A stretch of DNA of 64,000 nt, taken from assembly GCF_004123835.1 (NCBI RefSeq), contig NZ_MZMU01000003.1, forward strand, positions 1,054,001 to 1,118,000, given 5' to 3'. The translations under genes and the position numbers were made by a program. Under the pieces are notes generated by a model. It did not search any database. It had not been told where the DNA came from and worked only from the letters and a program-made list of their open reading frames with translations. Positions 25,050 through 33,989 of this stretch are shown one piece after another; the stretch's first letter is position 1; every line of letters starts with the position of its first letter. Source of the DNA: Rhizobium leguminosarum (GTDB taxonomy: Bacteria; Pseudomonadota; Alphaproteobacteria; Rhizobiales; Rhizobiaceae).

Positions 25050-26435
25050 TCAGGAAATGCGGTTCCGCTCGACGGTGAGCTGCGCATAGGGCGAGCCGCC
25101 GCCCGCCATCTCGCCGGAGACCTTCTTCTCCCATTGGAAGCCGAGCACCGCCCCTTCGGCGGTCTCCTGGAAGATGTTGTCGGTGATGACGGCAGTCCCC
25201 GCGCCATCGGCGACCGAGACGGCGCATCCCACAGGCGCCTTGCGCACCACATTGCCGGTCGCAACGACGTTGCGCAGATACGGCCCCCAGCCGATCTGCA
25301 AACCCCAGCGCGGCGCGCCCTCGATCACATTGCCTGAAATCAGCGTATCGGCCTCGGCCGCAATGCCGATGCCGAAGCCGACCTCGTGCTGATATGGGCC
25401 GCGCAGCGTCAGGTTGCGCACGACATTGCCGGTGACGCTCGCCAGCCGGCCGCCCTCGTCGAAATTGGCGATCGAGATGCCGTTCGCCGCCCCGTCGATC
25501 ATGTTGGCGGAAACGACGGCGCCCTCGAAGGCGAATTCGACATAGATCGCCGTCTCGCCGGACCGCCGGCACTGATTGCTGCTGATTTGGATGTCCGAAG
25601 CCGAATTGGCGCGGATCGCCGTAAAGGCGCAATCGGAGATCTGGTTATTCACCACCATCACGCCGTCGGCGCGGAAGATGTTGATGCCGTTGCCGTTTTG
25701 CCCGGTGCCGCCGTCATTGGCGCGGATGTTGGAGATGCGGTTGCCGGAGACGACAGTGCCGTCCTCCGCCTTCTTCCAGCGATGCACCAGGATGCCGCCA
25801 TTGCCGCAATCCGAGACCGTATTGCCGGTGACCGAGAGGGTGCTGGAATCCACCGCGTAAAGCCCGGATTGGGTAGCCCCCGAGATACGGCTGCGCTCGA
25901 TCCGCCCGCCGCAGCGCTCCAGTTGCAGCCCGTGTTTGCGGCTGCCGCCGATCTCGCAATTGTCGATCAGCACCTCGTCAACGCCGGTAAATTGCAAAAG
26001 CCCGCCGGCATAGTCGCCAAGCCAGCGGTTGCCGCCGTCGATGACGAGATTGGAAAGCTCGATGCGCCGCACGTTCTCGGCCGCAAACAGATGGCCTTCG
26101 CCGGTATAGACGATCCGCGAGGCGCCGGGCACGCCAGTGATACGCGTATTGTCGGGCAAAGTGAGATTGGAGACCCGGTAGGTGCCGGGCGGCAGGAAGA
26201 CCGGCACGTTCTCGCGCGCCGCTTGTTCGATCATCTGCTGCAGGTTGCGGGTCTTGCGGTCGCCGCTTTCGGGAATGGCGCGATAGTCCACCGCGTCGAT
26301 CGCGCCGCGCAGATCGGGCTGAGCGGCCGCCGTCAGCGGCGAGGCAAGCGCGCGCGATGCCCCTCCAGCAACGGCCAAGGCGGCAAGAAAGAAAAGCATG
26401 TCGCGGCGTGAGGGCGTTCGGGGATCACTTGTCAT
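25050..26435 (-). CDS. Tat-exported right-handed repeat protein (TIGR03808-like)
   Basis: 461 residues from ATG 26435. The N-terminus MTSDPRTPSRRDMLFFLAAL is a twin-arginine signal peptide (SRRDMLFF then a hydrophobic stretch to about residue 35). The remainder is made of repeating short strands with Asn/Gly turns (GNTVSDCGNGGILVHRWKK, SGNRISNIRANDGGTGQNGN, SSNQCRRSGETAIYVEF), typical of a parallel beta-helix as in pectate lyases. It matches my memory of the TIGR03808 family, exported in folded form in rhizobia. No catalytic residues are obvious; a polysaccharide-related role is possible. It is divergent from the GGDEF-EAL gene. Confidence 0.87.
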   Translation of the reverse strand: MTSDPRTPSRRDMLFFLAALAVAGGASRALASPLTAAAQPDLRGAIDAVDYRAIPESGDRKTRNLQQMIEQAARENVPVFLPPGTYRVSNLTLPDNTRITGVPGASRIVYTGEGHLFAAENVRRIELSNLVIDGGNRWLGDYAGGLLQFTGVDEVLIDNCEIGGSRKHGLQLERCGGRIERSRISGATQSGLYAVDSSTLSVTGNTVSDCGNGGILVHRWKKAEDGTVVSGNRISNIRANDGGTGQNGNGINIFRADGVMVVNNQISDCAFTAIRANSASDIQISSNQCRRSGETAIYVEFAFEGAVVSANMIDGAANGISIANFDEGGRLASVTGNVVRNLTLRGPYQHEVGFGIGIAAEADTLISGNVIEGAPRWGLQIGWGPYLRNVVATGNVVRKAPVGCAVSVADGAGTAVITDNIFQETAEGAVLGFQWEKKVSGEMAGGGSPYAQLTVERNRIS

Positions 26436-26672
26436 AACGCGCCCGTAGCAGGAAACGTGCCAAACCCGCATGAATTCTTTTGGCACAAGCTTGGCAAAGG
26501 CGGGCGAAATTGCCGTTATGGCCGAGCGCGACGGCAGGATATCGCCGCTTATATTGTCGTCTTGTTCACCCTTTCATTTAAGCAAGCCGAAGGAAATGAG
26601 GACTACTTTGAAGGGAATTTCAATGATGACGATTGCGGGATACGGCCTTCGGCCGGCGGGGAGAATGGCGTC

Positions 26673-28970
26673 ATGTACGAATTGGGTGCCAGGCGATGGG
26701 AATCGACCGATGCCCTGACGGCCGAAACGCGACGCATCGTCGCCGCGACGGAGGCAATGATGGCATCGACCGCTCATCATCTTTCCGAGGGTATCGAGAA
26801 CCTGCGCCTTAAGGCGATCGTCCATGAACTTCCGGATTTCCTCTACGTCAAGGATCGTGACAGCCGCTTCGTCTTCGCCAATGCCGTCACCGCCAGCAGC
26901 CTTGGCCTGGAGAGTGCCGCGCTGATCACCGGCAAGCGCGATTTCGACCTGTTCGATTTCGAGACGGCGTGCCGTCATTTCGACATCGAACAGCAGATCA
27001 TGGCGACGGGCGAAGCCCGCATCGACATGGAGGAATCCTACATCCTTCCCGGTAGCAGAAGACCGATATGCCGGCTGACCTCGAAGATACCGCTGCGCAA
27101 CGATCGCGGCGAGATCGTCGGCCTGATCGGCGTTTCCCGTGATATCACCGAACGCAAGCGCCAGGAGGATCTGCATCGCGGCCAGGCGAGCCTGCTCGAG
27201 ATGATCGCCCGCAACGAGCCGTTGCCGATGATCCTCGAGGCCCTCGTGCTGATGATCGAGGCGCAGCTGGATGGCATTGACGGATCGGTGCTGCTGCTCG
27301 ACGGCGAGGGCACCAGACTCTATCACGGCGCGTCTCCCAATCTGCCCGGCGGCTACAGCCGCCTGATCGATGGCGTCACGATCGGTCCCAAGGTCGGTTC
27401 CTGCGGCACTGCGGTTTGGCGCGGCCAGACGGTGATCGTCGAGGACGTGATGATCGATCCGCTCTGGGAGGATTTTCGCGCGATGGTCGCGCCGTTCGGC
27501 TTTCGCTCCTGCTGGTCGACGCCGATCGCCACCTCGCAGAACAACGTGCTCGGCACGTTTGCGCTCTATTCCAGGGAGATCCGCCGCCCCACCGAGCATG
27601 AGATGACGCTGGTGGCGCTCGCCACCCATATCGCCGGCATCGCCATCGAGCGCAAGCGTGTCGACGACCGCATCCATTTCATGGCCCATCATGACGATCT
27701 CACGGGCCTGCCGAACCGCGCCTTCCTCAAGGAACGGCTGGCGAGCATTCTCGACCAGGCCCGGCGCAACAACCGCAAGGTGACCGTCGCCTATATCGAT
27801 CTCGACAATTTCAAGGACATCAATGACGGCCGCGGCCACGCCGCCGGCGACGGGGTTCTGAAAGAGACCGCCGCCCGCATGGCCAACAGTGTCAGGGCGT
27901 CCGATATGGTGGTGCGTCTCGGCGGCGACGAATTCCTCGTGGTGCTCGTCCACCAGTCGAGCCACGATGCCGGCATCACGCGCCGCCTTCGCGATCTGCA
28001 GAAGGCGATCAACCGGCCGATCCGCGGCGCGGACGGCGAGATTACCGTGACCTCGAGCATCGGCGTTGCCGCCTTCCCCTTCGATGGCGCGACCTCGGAG
28101 GAGCTTCTCGCCAATGCCGACCGCGCCATGTACCGCGCCAAGGAGCTCGGCCGCAACACATTGCAGCATCACGATGGCGGCAGCACCCCTGTGGGAATGC
28201 CGCTCGGCGAGCAGGAAGAGCTGCACCAGGCGATCACCGGCGGCCAGCTGTTCCTGCAATACCAGCCGCAGGTCGATGTCGCCACCGGCCGTATCACCGG
28301 GCTGGAGGCGCTGGTGCGCTGGAACCATCCCGCAAAGGGCAGGGTGCCGCCGGTCAATTTCATTCCGCTCGCCGAAGAGACCGGCCTCATCGTTCCCCTC
28401 GGTCTCTGGGTGCTGAACGAGGCCTGCCGCCAGGCGCGCCACTGGCAGGACATGGGCCTGGCGCCGCTGACGATCGCCGTCAACGTCTCGGCCAAACAGT
28501 TCGCCGATCCGGATTTCGCAACCCATGTCGCCGAGGCGCTGGAGCGCCACCGCCTGCAATCCCGCTGGCTGGAGCTTGAAGTCACCGAAAGCGTGGTGAT
28601 GCAGAATGCCGAACGCGCGCTCGCCATGATGGAAACGCTGCGGGGGCTTGGCGTGCGCCTGTCGATCGACGATTTCGGCTCCGGCTATTCCAGCCTGGCG
28701 GCGCTGAAGACCTTCCCTTTCGACCGCCTGAAGATGGACCGCTCGCTGGTCGAGGCCCTGCCGGGCGACAAGACCGCCGTCGCCATCGCCTCGGCGGTCA
28801 TTTCGCTGGCGCAGACGCTGAAGCTTTCGGTACTCGCCGAAGGCGTCGAAACCGACGCCCAGATGGATTTCCTGCGCCAGGCCCACTGCGAGGAGGCGCA
28901 AGGCTTCCGCTTCTCCAAGCCGGTCTCCCCGGAGGAGATCCCGGCATTGCTGCGGGCGCGCAGTCTCTGA
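26673..28970 (+). CDS. PAS-GAF-GGDEF-EAL cyclic-di-GMP protein
   Basis: 765 residues from ATG 26673, preceded by GGCGGGGAG. PAS domain about 50-170 (FLYVKDRDSRFVFANAVTAS to GVSRDITERKRQ), GAF domain about 185-330 (GSCGTAVWRGQTVIVEDVM, FRSCWSTPI), GGDEF about 340-500 with an intact LGGDEF near 415-420, and EAL about 525-765 with LEALVRWNHP, VNVSAKQF, LEVTES, IDDFGSGYSS, LKMDRS and AEGVETDAQ. Both catalytic domains look complete, so it could make and degrade c-di-GMP under control of the PAS/GAF sensors. No membrane segments, so cytoplasmic. An in-frame extension upstream to 26457 has no homology. Confidence 0.93.
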   Translation: MYELGARRWESTDALTAETRRIVAATEAMMASTAHHLSEGIENLRLKAIVHELPDFLYVKDRDSRFVFANAVTASSLGLESAALITGKRDFDLFDFETACRHFDIEQQIMATGEARIDMEESYILPGSRRPICRLTSKIPLRNDRGEIVGLIGVSRDITERKRQEDLHRGQASLLEMIARNEPLPMILEALVLMIEAQLDGIDGSVLLLDGEGTRLYHGASPNLPGGYSRLIDGVTIGPKVGSCGTAVWRGQTVIVEDVMIDPLWEDFRAMVAPFGFRSCWSTPIATSQNNVLGTFALYSREIRRPTEHEMTLVALATHIAGIAIERKRVDDRIHFMAHHDDLTGLPNRAFLKERLASILDQARRNNRKVTVAYIDLDNFKDINDGRGHAAGDGVLKETAARMANSVRASDMVVRLGGDEFLVVLVHQSSHDAGITRRLRDLQKAINRPIRGADGEITVTSSIGVAAFPFDGATSEELLANADRAMYRAKELGRNTLQHHDGGSTPVGMPLGEQEELHQAITGGQLFLQYQPQVDVATGRITGLEALVRWNHPAKGRVPPVNFIPLAEETGLIVPLGLWVLNEACRQARHWQDMGLAPLTIAVNVSAKQFADPDFATHVAEALERHRLQSRWLELEVTESVVMQNAERALAMMETLRGLGVRLSIDDFGSGYSSLAALKTFPFDRLKMDRSLVEALPGDKTAVAIASAVISLAQTLKLSVLAEGVETDAQMDFLRQAHCEEAQGFRFSKPVSPEEIPALLRARSL

Positions 28971-28973
28971 CGC

Positions 28974-29978
28974 TTATTTTACAAGCCTGCCGATCGCTTC
29001 GATCTCGTTCGTCCATATGCCCGCCGCATAGTCCTCAGGCAGCCGCGCCAGTTGCGCGGGGTCGTCGATGCCGGTCGAAAAATCGCTGCCGCGATAGGGG
29101 CCGAGCACGAAAACCTCGGTCCCGGCATCCTGCATCCGGTTGAGAAAACGATCCGGCCAGCCCCAGAGCCACGGCGCGATATTGATCGGCACCAGCATCA
29201 TCGCATGTTTGCATTCGTCCGGCAGCAGGCCGGTCCAGCCGTAGCCGATATAGCCGGTGAGGCAGCTCTTCAGGCTCTTGCGCGAGGCAGTCTTGATATC
29301 GGGCACCATCCGGCGCACGACGTCGATCGGCTCGTCGCCGCCATAGACGATGATCTCGGCCCGTCTTTCCTGGAAAAGTCCGTTGAGCACGGCGGCGAGC
29401 TTTTCGCCCTCGGAAGGATCGCGGCTCTTGATATTGATGAGGAAGCGTCGATCCGGAAAAGTCGACAACACCTCGGCAAGGGTCGGCATCATGCCGATGC
29501 CCCGGCCGCGAAAGGGAAAGGTCTTGCCGCCATCGGCGGTGTAACCATAACCGATGTCGAGCGCCCGCATCTCCGCCATCGAATGCTCGCGCGTGACGCC
29601 GTGCCCGTCGGTGCGGCAGTCGAGCGTCCAGTCGTGAAAGACGGCGAATTGCCCATCCGTCGTCGGATGCACATCGATCTCGACGATATCGGCGCCGGCC
29701 GCAAAGCCCGCCTGCATCGACGGAATGGTGTTTTCCAGATAGTCGTGTTTCGGCGGCAGCATCCGGCTCGCCGTGCAGGTGTCGTTCTTGAGATCGGTTT
29801 CGTCGAACCGCTGGGCGATGCCGCGATGGGCAAGCAGCACCGGCTTTGCCGGCCGATGTTCGGCGAGCAGGCTGGTATTGTTGAGGTAGATGCCGGCGAC
29901 TGCAACCGCGATCGCTGCGGCGCAATAGAAAAGCTTCCTGCCCAAAGTTGATCCCCCTCTGGTTGCATCGACGAGCAA
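28974..29978 (-). CDS. Glycerophosphodiester phosphodiesterase family protein
   Basis: 334 residues. An N-terminal hydrophobic segment (KLFYCAAAIAVAVAGIYL) acts as signal or anchor, then the GDPD barrel: LLAHRGIAQRFDETD (catalytic His-Arg), DYLENTIPSMQAGFAAGADI followed by VEIDVHPTTDG (metal-binding Glu and Asp) and FAVFHDWTLDCRT (second His). It hydrolyses glycerophosphodiesters to glycerol-3-phosphate and an alcohol, probably in the periplasm. It ends 3 bp from the convergent GGDEF-EAL gene and is divergent from the hydrolase at 30042. Confidence 0.88.
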   Translation of the reverse strand: MLVDATRGGSTLGRKLFYCAAAIAVAVAGIYLNNTSLLAEHRPAKPVLLAHRGIAQRFDETDLKNDTCTASRMLPPKHDYLENTIPSMQAGFAAGADIVEIDVHPTTDGQFAVFHDWTLDCRTDGHGVTREHSMAEMRALDIGYGYTADGGKTFPFRGRGIGMMPTLAEVLSTFPDRRFLINIKSRDPSEGEKLAAVLNGLFQERRAEIIVYGGDEPIDVVRRMVPDIKTASRKSLKSCLTGYIGYGWTGLLPDECKHAMMLVPINIAPWLWGWPDRFLNRMQDAGTEVFVLGPYRGSDFSTGIDDPAQLARLPEDYAAGIWTNEIEAIGRLVK

Positions 29979-30041
29979 GTGCTAGAAAGCGATTCCGGTT
30001 GTTCTTGGGCTGTTTTCCGGCTTTTCTATGCTGCGACAACA

Positions 30042-30863
30042 ATGAGTCTGATCGCTATGGAATTTGACGACGACGAGCTTATCCATTTCGAAGCGCACGG
30101 CGCTGCCCCGTTGCCGCCGGCAGCAGTCGACGGTCATATCGCCCATGACGGCGCCCGTATCTGGTATGCGAGCTACGGCGTCGGCCCAGCCGTCATTCTG
30201 CTCCATGGCGGCCTCGGCCACAGCGGCAACTGGGGCTATCAGGTCCCGGCACTCTTGCGCCGCGGCCGCCGCGTCGTGCTGATCGACAGCCGGGGCCACG
30301 GAAGAAGCACCCGCGATTCCCGTCCCTATACCTATGAGTTGATGGCTGCCGATGTGCTCGCCGTCATGGACGAACTGCATCTCGACAAGGCGGCCGTCAT
30401 CGGCTGGAGCGACGGCGCCTGCATCGCTTTGATCCTCGCCATGACGGCGCCGTCGCGCGTCGAGGGCGTCTTTTTCTTCGCCTGCAACATGGATCCGAGC
30501 GGCACGCTGGAATTCGTTCCCACCCCGGTCATCGACCGATGCTTCAGCCGGCACGCCAAGGATTATGCCGCATTGTCTACCACGCCGGATGATTTTAATC
30601 CATTCGTCGAGGCGGTCAGCCTGATGATGCGGAGAGAGCCGAATTATCAGGCCGCCGACTTGGGGCTGATCCGCGTGCCGGTCGCGATCGTCCTCGCCGA
30701 ACACGACGAATTCATCAAGCCAGACCATGCCGAATATCTTGCCCGCAGCATTCCGAACGCCGAGATGATCTATCTCACAAGCGTCAGCCATTTCGCGCCG
30801 CTGCAGCGGCCGTCGCAATTTAATGCCGCGGTGGAATCCTTCCTCGATGGAATAGGGTCATGA
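30042..30863 (+). CDS. Alpha/beta hydrolase
   Basis: 273 residues with the canonical fold: oxyanion HG motif in VILLHGGLGHSGNW, RGHGRST, nucleophile elbow GWSDG (Ser), acid in LAEHDEF and catalytic His in TSVSHFAPLQRP. It resembles esterases or haloperoxidase-like hydrolases; the substrate cannot be deduced. ATG 30042 or the in-frame ATG 30057 could be the start; neither has a strong ribosome site. No partner gene is evident. Confidence 0.85.
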   Translation: MSLIAMEFDDDELIHFEAHGAAPLPPAAVDGHIAHDGARIWYASYGVGPAVILLHGGLGHSGNWGYQVPALLRRGRRVVLIDSRGHGRSTRDSRPYTYELMAADVLAVMDELHLDKAAVIGWSDGACIALILAMTAPSRVEGVFFFACNMDPSGTLEFVPTPVIDRCFSRHAKDYAALSTTPDDFNPFVEAVSLMMRREPNYQAADLGLIRVPVAIVLAEHDEFIKPDHAEYLARSIPNAEMIYLTSVSHFAPLQRPSQFNAAVESFLDGIGS

Positions 30864-30944
30864 CAGCGTTGAACTGCGGTCCATTTCATAGTCCCTTCTT
30901 TCGGCCCTCTGGCCTCGCGTCCATTTCCCGCTATCTCTCGTTTC

Positions 30945-31955
30945 ATGAGACCTGATGCGCTGCTTTATCCCGCCCCGGAGGGGCTCTATTGCCCGGAAGG
31001 CGGCTTTTATGTCGATCCGGTGCGGCCCGTCGAGCAAGCGCTCGTCACCCATGGCCATTCGGATCATGCCCGCCCGGGCCATGTAAACGTGCTTGCCACC
31101 CGCCAGACGCTTGACATTATGCGCCTGCGTTACGGCGACGGTTTTTGCGCCAGCGAGCAGGCTGCCGCCTTCGGCGAGGAGCTGCTGGTCAACGGCGTCA
31201 AGGTGAGCTTTCATCCGGCCGGCCATGTGCTCGGCTCCGCCCAGATCGCCATCGAGAAGAACGGCACCCGCATCGTCGTCTCCGGCGACTACAAGCGCCG
31301 CCCCGACCCGACCTGCGCCGCCTATGTGCCGGTTGCCTGCGATGTCTTCATCACCGAGGCGACCTTCGGCCTGCCTGTCTTTCATCATCCCGATCCGATG
31401 GACGAGATCGGCAAATTGCTGGCGTCGCTGCGTCAATTTCCCGAGCGCACCCATCTCGTCGGCGCCTATGCGCTGGGGAAGGCCCAGCGCGTCATCCGGC
31501 TGCTGCGCGATGCCGGTTATGCCGAACCGATCTATATCCACGGCGCCATGGAAAAACTCTGCGACTATTACATCGAGCAAGGCATCGATCTCGGCGAACT
31601 GCTGCCGGCGACGATCGAAAGCCGCGACAAGTCCGCCTTCAAGGGTGCGGTCGTCATCGGCCCATCATCCGCCTTCGCCGATCGCTGGGCCCGGCGCTTC
31701 AACGAGCCGCTGCCGGCCTTCGCCTCCGGCTGGATGATGGTGCGCCAGCGCGCCAAACAGCACGGCGTCGAACTGCCCCTCGTCATCTCCGATCATTGCG
31801 ACTGGCCGGAACTGACCGAAACGATCCGGGAACTGCACCCGGCCGAGGTCTGGGTGACGCATGGCCGCGAGGAGGCCCTGGTGCGCTGGTGCCAATTGCA
31901 GGGCATCAAGGCAAAGCCGCTGCATCTGGTGGGTTATGAGGATGAGGGGGATTGA
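30945..31955 (+). CDS. Ligase-associated DNA exonuclease (metallo-beta-lactamase/beta-CASP type)
   Basis: 336 residues, similar to the TIGR04122 group. Metal site THGHSDHARPGH (HxHxDH), then HPAGHVLGSAQI and the SGDYKRR motif, with late ISDHCDW and WVTHGREEAL corresponding to beta-CASP motifs. This SNM1/Pso2-like nuclease is normally encoded in an operon with an ATP-dependent ligase, a DEXH helicase and a phosphoesterase, and takes part in repair of cross-linked or broken DNA. Here the ligase is next downstream, but separated by a 157-bp palindromic repeat, and the helicase and phosphoesterase are absent. Confidence 0.9.
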   Translation: MRPDALLYPAPEGLYCPEGGFYVDPVRPVEQALVTHGHSDHARPGHVNVLATRQTLDIMRLRYGDGFCASEQAAAFGEELLVNGVKVSFHPAGHVLGSAQIAIEKNGTRIVVSGDYKRRPDPTCAAYVPVACDVFITEATFGLPVFHHPDPMDEIGKLLASLRQFPERTHLVGAYALGKAQRVIRLLRDAGYAEPIYIHGAMEKLCDYYIEQGIDLGELLPATIESRDKSAFKGAVVIGPSSAFADRWARRFNEPLPAFASGWMMVRQRAKQHGVELPLVISDHCDWPELTETIRELHPAEVWVTHGREEALVRWCQLQGIKAKPLHLVGYEDEGD

Positions 31956-31975
31956 GAGTGGAGTTTCTTGCTGAA

Positions 31976-32132
31976 AACCCCTCCCCAACCCCGCCCCACA
32001 AGGGGGAGGGGCTTAACCCGCGGCCCTCGCCGCATTCCTCTTCCAGCGCAGAGCATGCGGCCGGCTTGTTGGTTTGCGACGCGGTGCCACGGCTTAGTCC
32101 CTCCCCCTTGTGGGGAGGGGTTGGGTTGGGGT
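31976..32132. repeat. Family F palindromic repeat between exonuclease and ligase
   Basis: CCCCTCCCCAACCCCGCCCC and ACAAGGGGGAGGGGCTTA on the left, mirrored by TAGTCCCTCCCCCTTGTGGG and GAGGGGTTGGGTTGGGG on the right, with about 75 bp between. Strong potential hairpins within what is probably a single transcript. It ends 53 bp before the ligase start. Confidence 0.8.
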
Positions 32133-32184
32133 CTTTTCCATATGCCGTTGGAGAGGGGTCTCCCTCAAAAGTCGGGAGGCGCCC

Positions 32185-33810
32185 ATGAAAGCCTTCGCCG
32201 ACCTGCTCGACCGCCTGGTGCTGACCCCCAGCCGCAACGGCAAGCTGAAGCTGCTGACCGACTATTTTCGCGACACGCCGGATCCGGACCGCGGCTACGG
32301 CCTTGCCGCCATCGCCGGCACGCTGGAGGTGCGCAACGTCAAGCCCGCCATGCTGCGCGAGCTGGTGCTGGAGCGCATGGACGAGGTGCTGTTTCGCTAT
32401 TCCTACGACTATGTCGGCGATCTTGCCGAAACCATCTCGCTCGTCTGGGACAATGAGAGGGATATCGACCGCGCAGCACTCGCCCAGCCGCGTCTCGGCG
32501 AGGTCGTCACCGGCATGAATGCGCTCGGCCGCACTGAAGTACGCAGCTTCGTCCGCGACCTGCTCGACCGGCTGGATTCGTCTGGCCGTTTCGCCTTCAT
32601 CAAGCTGGCGACCGGCGCCATGCGCATCGGCGTTTCCGCCCGTCTCGCCAAGCAGGCGCTCGCCGATCTCGGCGACAAGGACGTCACCGAGATCGAAACC
32701 CTCTGGCATGGCCTGCAGCCACCCTATGAGGCGCTGTTCGAATGGCTGGCGGGTGGCGGCGAAAAACCGGTGCTGGCCACACCGGCGATCTTCCATTCCG
32801 TCATGCTCGCCAATGCGGTGGAGGAGGGGGATCTCAGTGCCCTCGACCCAGCGAGTTACGCGGCCGAATGGAAATGGGACGGCATTCGCGTCCAGCTCTC
32901 CCGCTCCGGCGACAGGCGCAAGATCTATTCCCGCTCCGGCGACGACATTTCAGGCGCCTTTCCCGATATTCTCGACGCGATCAATTTTTCCGGTGTCGTC
33001 GACGGCGAGATGCTGGTCGGCGGTACCGCCCGCTCCAATAGTCCGACCCGCACCTTCTCCGACCTGCAGCAGCGCCTGAACCGCAAGACGGTGACGGCAA
33101 AGATGCTTGGCGACTACCCCGCCTTCATCCGCACCTATGACCTGCTCTTCGATGGCGACGACGATGTCCGCGGTCGCACCTATGTCGATCGCCGCGACCG
33201 GCTGACCGAGATCATCGACCGCGCCCCGCACGACCGTTTCGACCTCTCGCCGCTCGTGCCTTTCTCCTCATGGGACGAGCTCGACACCCTGCGCGCCGCG
33301 CCGCCCGATCCGGTCATCGAAGGCGTGATGATCAAGCGCCGCGACAGCATCTACCAGGCCGGCCGCATGAAAGGCCCCTGGTTCAAGTGGAAGCGCAACC
33401 CCTATAATGTCGATGCGGTGCTGATGTATGCCCAGCGCGGCCACGGCAAGCGCTCCAGCTATTATTCCGATTTCACCTTCGGCGTCTGGGCTGATGACGA
33501 GGACGGCGAACAGCTGGTGCCCGTCGGCAAGGCCTATTTCGGCTTCACCGATGCCGAGCTCGAGGTGCTCGACAAATTCGTGCGCAACAATACCACCGAG
33601 CGTTTCGGCCCGGTGCGGGCCGTGCGCGCCGACAAGGATTTCGGCTTCGTCGTCGAAGTGGCCTTCGAGGGCATCAACCGGTCGACCCGGCACAAATCGG
33701 GGGTCGCCATGCGCTTCCCCCGCATCGCCCGCCTTCGCCCCGACAAACCCTCCTACGAGGCCGACCGGCTGCGCACGCTGATCGCCATGATCGAGGCCAA
33801 GCCGGCGTGA
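32185..33810 (+). CDS. ATP-dependent DNA ligase, cisplatin-damage-response type
   Basis: 541 residues from ATG 32185 with GGGAGG 7 nt upstream. An N-terminal helical domain (about 1-200, YGLAAIAGTLEVRNVKPAML), then the adenylation domain with the ligase motif EWKWDGIRVQ (Lys near 231), GEMLVGG (motif III/IIIa region), EGVMIKRRDSIYQAGRMKGP (motif IV) and WFKWKRN (motif V), and an OB-fold C-terminus. It matches the bacterial ligase class co-occurring with the beta-CASP exonuclease (TIGR04120). It seals nicks using ATP, separate from replicative LigA. Confidence 0.93.
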   Translation: MKAFADLLDRLVLTPSRNGKLKLLTDYFRDTPDPDRGYGLAAIAGTLEVRNVKPAMLRELVLERMDEVLFRYSYDYVGDLAETISLVWDNERDIDRAALAQPRLGEVVTGMNALGRTEVRSFVRDLLDRLDSSGRFAFIKLATGAMRIGVSARLAKQALADLGDKDVTEIETLWHGLQPPYEALFEWLAGGGEKPVLATPAIFHSVMLANAVEEGDLSALDPASYAAEWKWDGIRVQLSRSGDRRKIYSRSGDDISGAFPDILDAINFSGVVDGEMLVGGTARSNSPTRTFSDLQQRLNRKTVTAKMLGDYPAFIRTYDLLFDGDDDVRGRTYVDRRDRLTEIIDRAPHDRFDLSPLVPFSSWDELDTLRAAPPDPVIEGVMIKRRDSIYQAGRMKGPWFKWKRNPYNVDAVLMYAQRGHGKRSSYYSDFTFGVWADDEDGEQLVPVGKAYFGFTDAELEVLDKFVRNNTTERFGPVRAVRADKDFGFVVEVAFEGINRSTRHKSGVAMRFPRIARLRPDKPSYEADRLRTLIAMIEAKPA

Positions 33811-33899
33811 AGTTGCATACCCTGCGCAACAATGACGCAGGGCAATATTTTCAACAGCATGTGTATTGGCGGCAACGATCTTCCGGTGCAGATTTTCCA

Positions 33900-33947
33900 G
33901 AGCATGATGCCGAAAAGTGTAAGCGGTTTTCGCACGACATCATGCTC
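33900..33947. repeat. Family C palindromic repeat
   Basis: GAGCATGATGCCGAAAAGTG, then TAAGCGGTTTTCGCACGACA and TCATGCTCT. The ends pair (AGCATGATG with CATCATGCT) and the CGAAAA/TTTTCG segments pair inside. A near-identical copy lies at 41251-41299. Confidence 0.9.
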
Positions 33948-33989
33948 TGTTTAATTTGGAATGGCCGGGGAAATGATGGATGCTGCGTT

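Noticed and set aside
26574..28901. 775-codon minus-strand frame opposite the PAS-GAF-GGDEF-EAL gene
   Set aside because: Shadow of codon bias; translation is low-complexity His/Asp/Gly-rich without motifs.
33807..33989. N-terminal extension of the exported hydrolase
   Set aside because: It reads through the family C palindrome; the start at 33990 gives a normal signal peptide.
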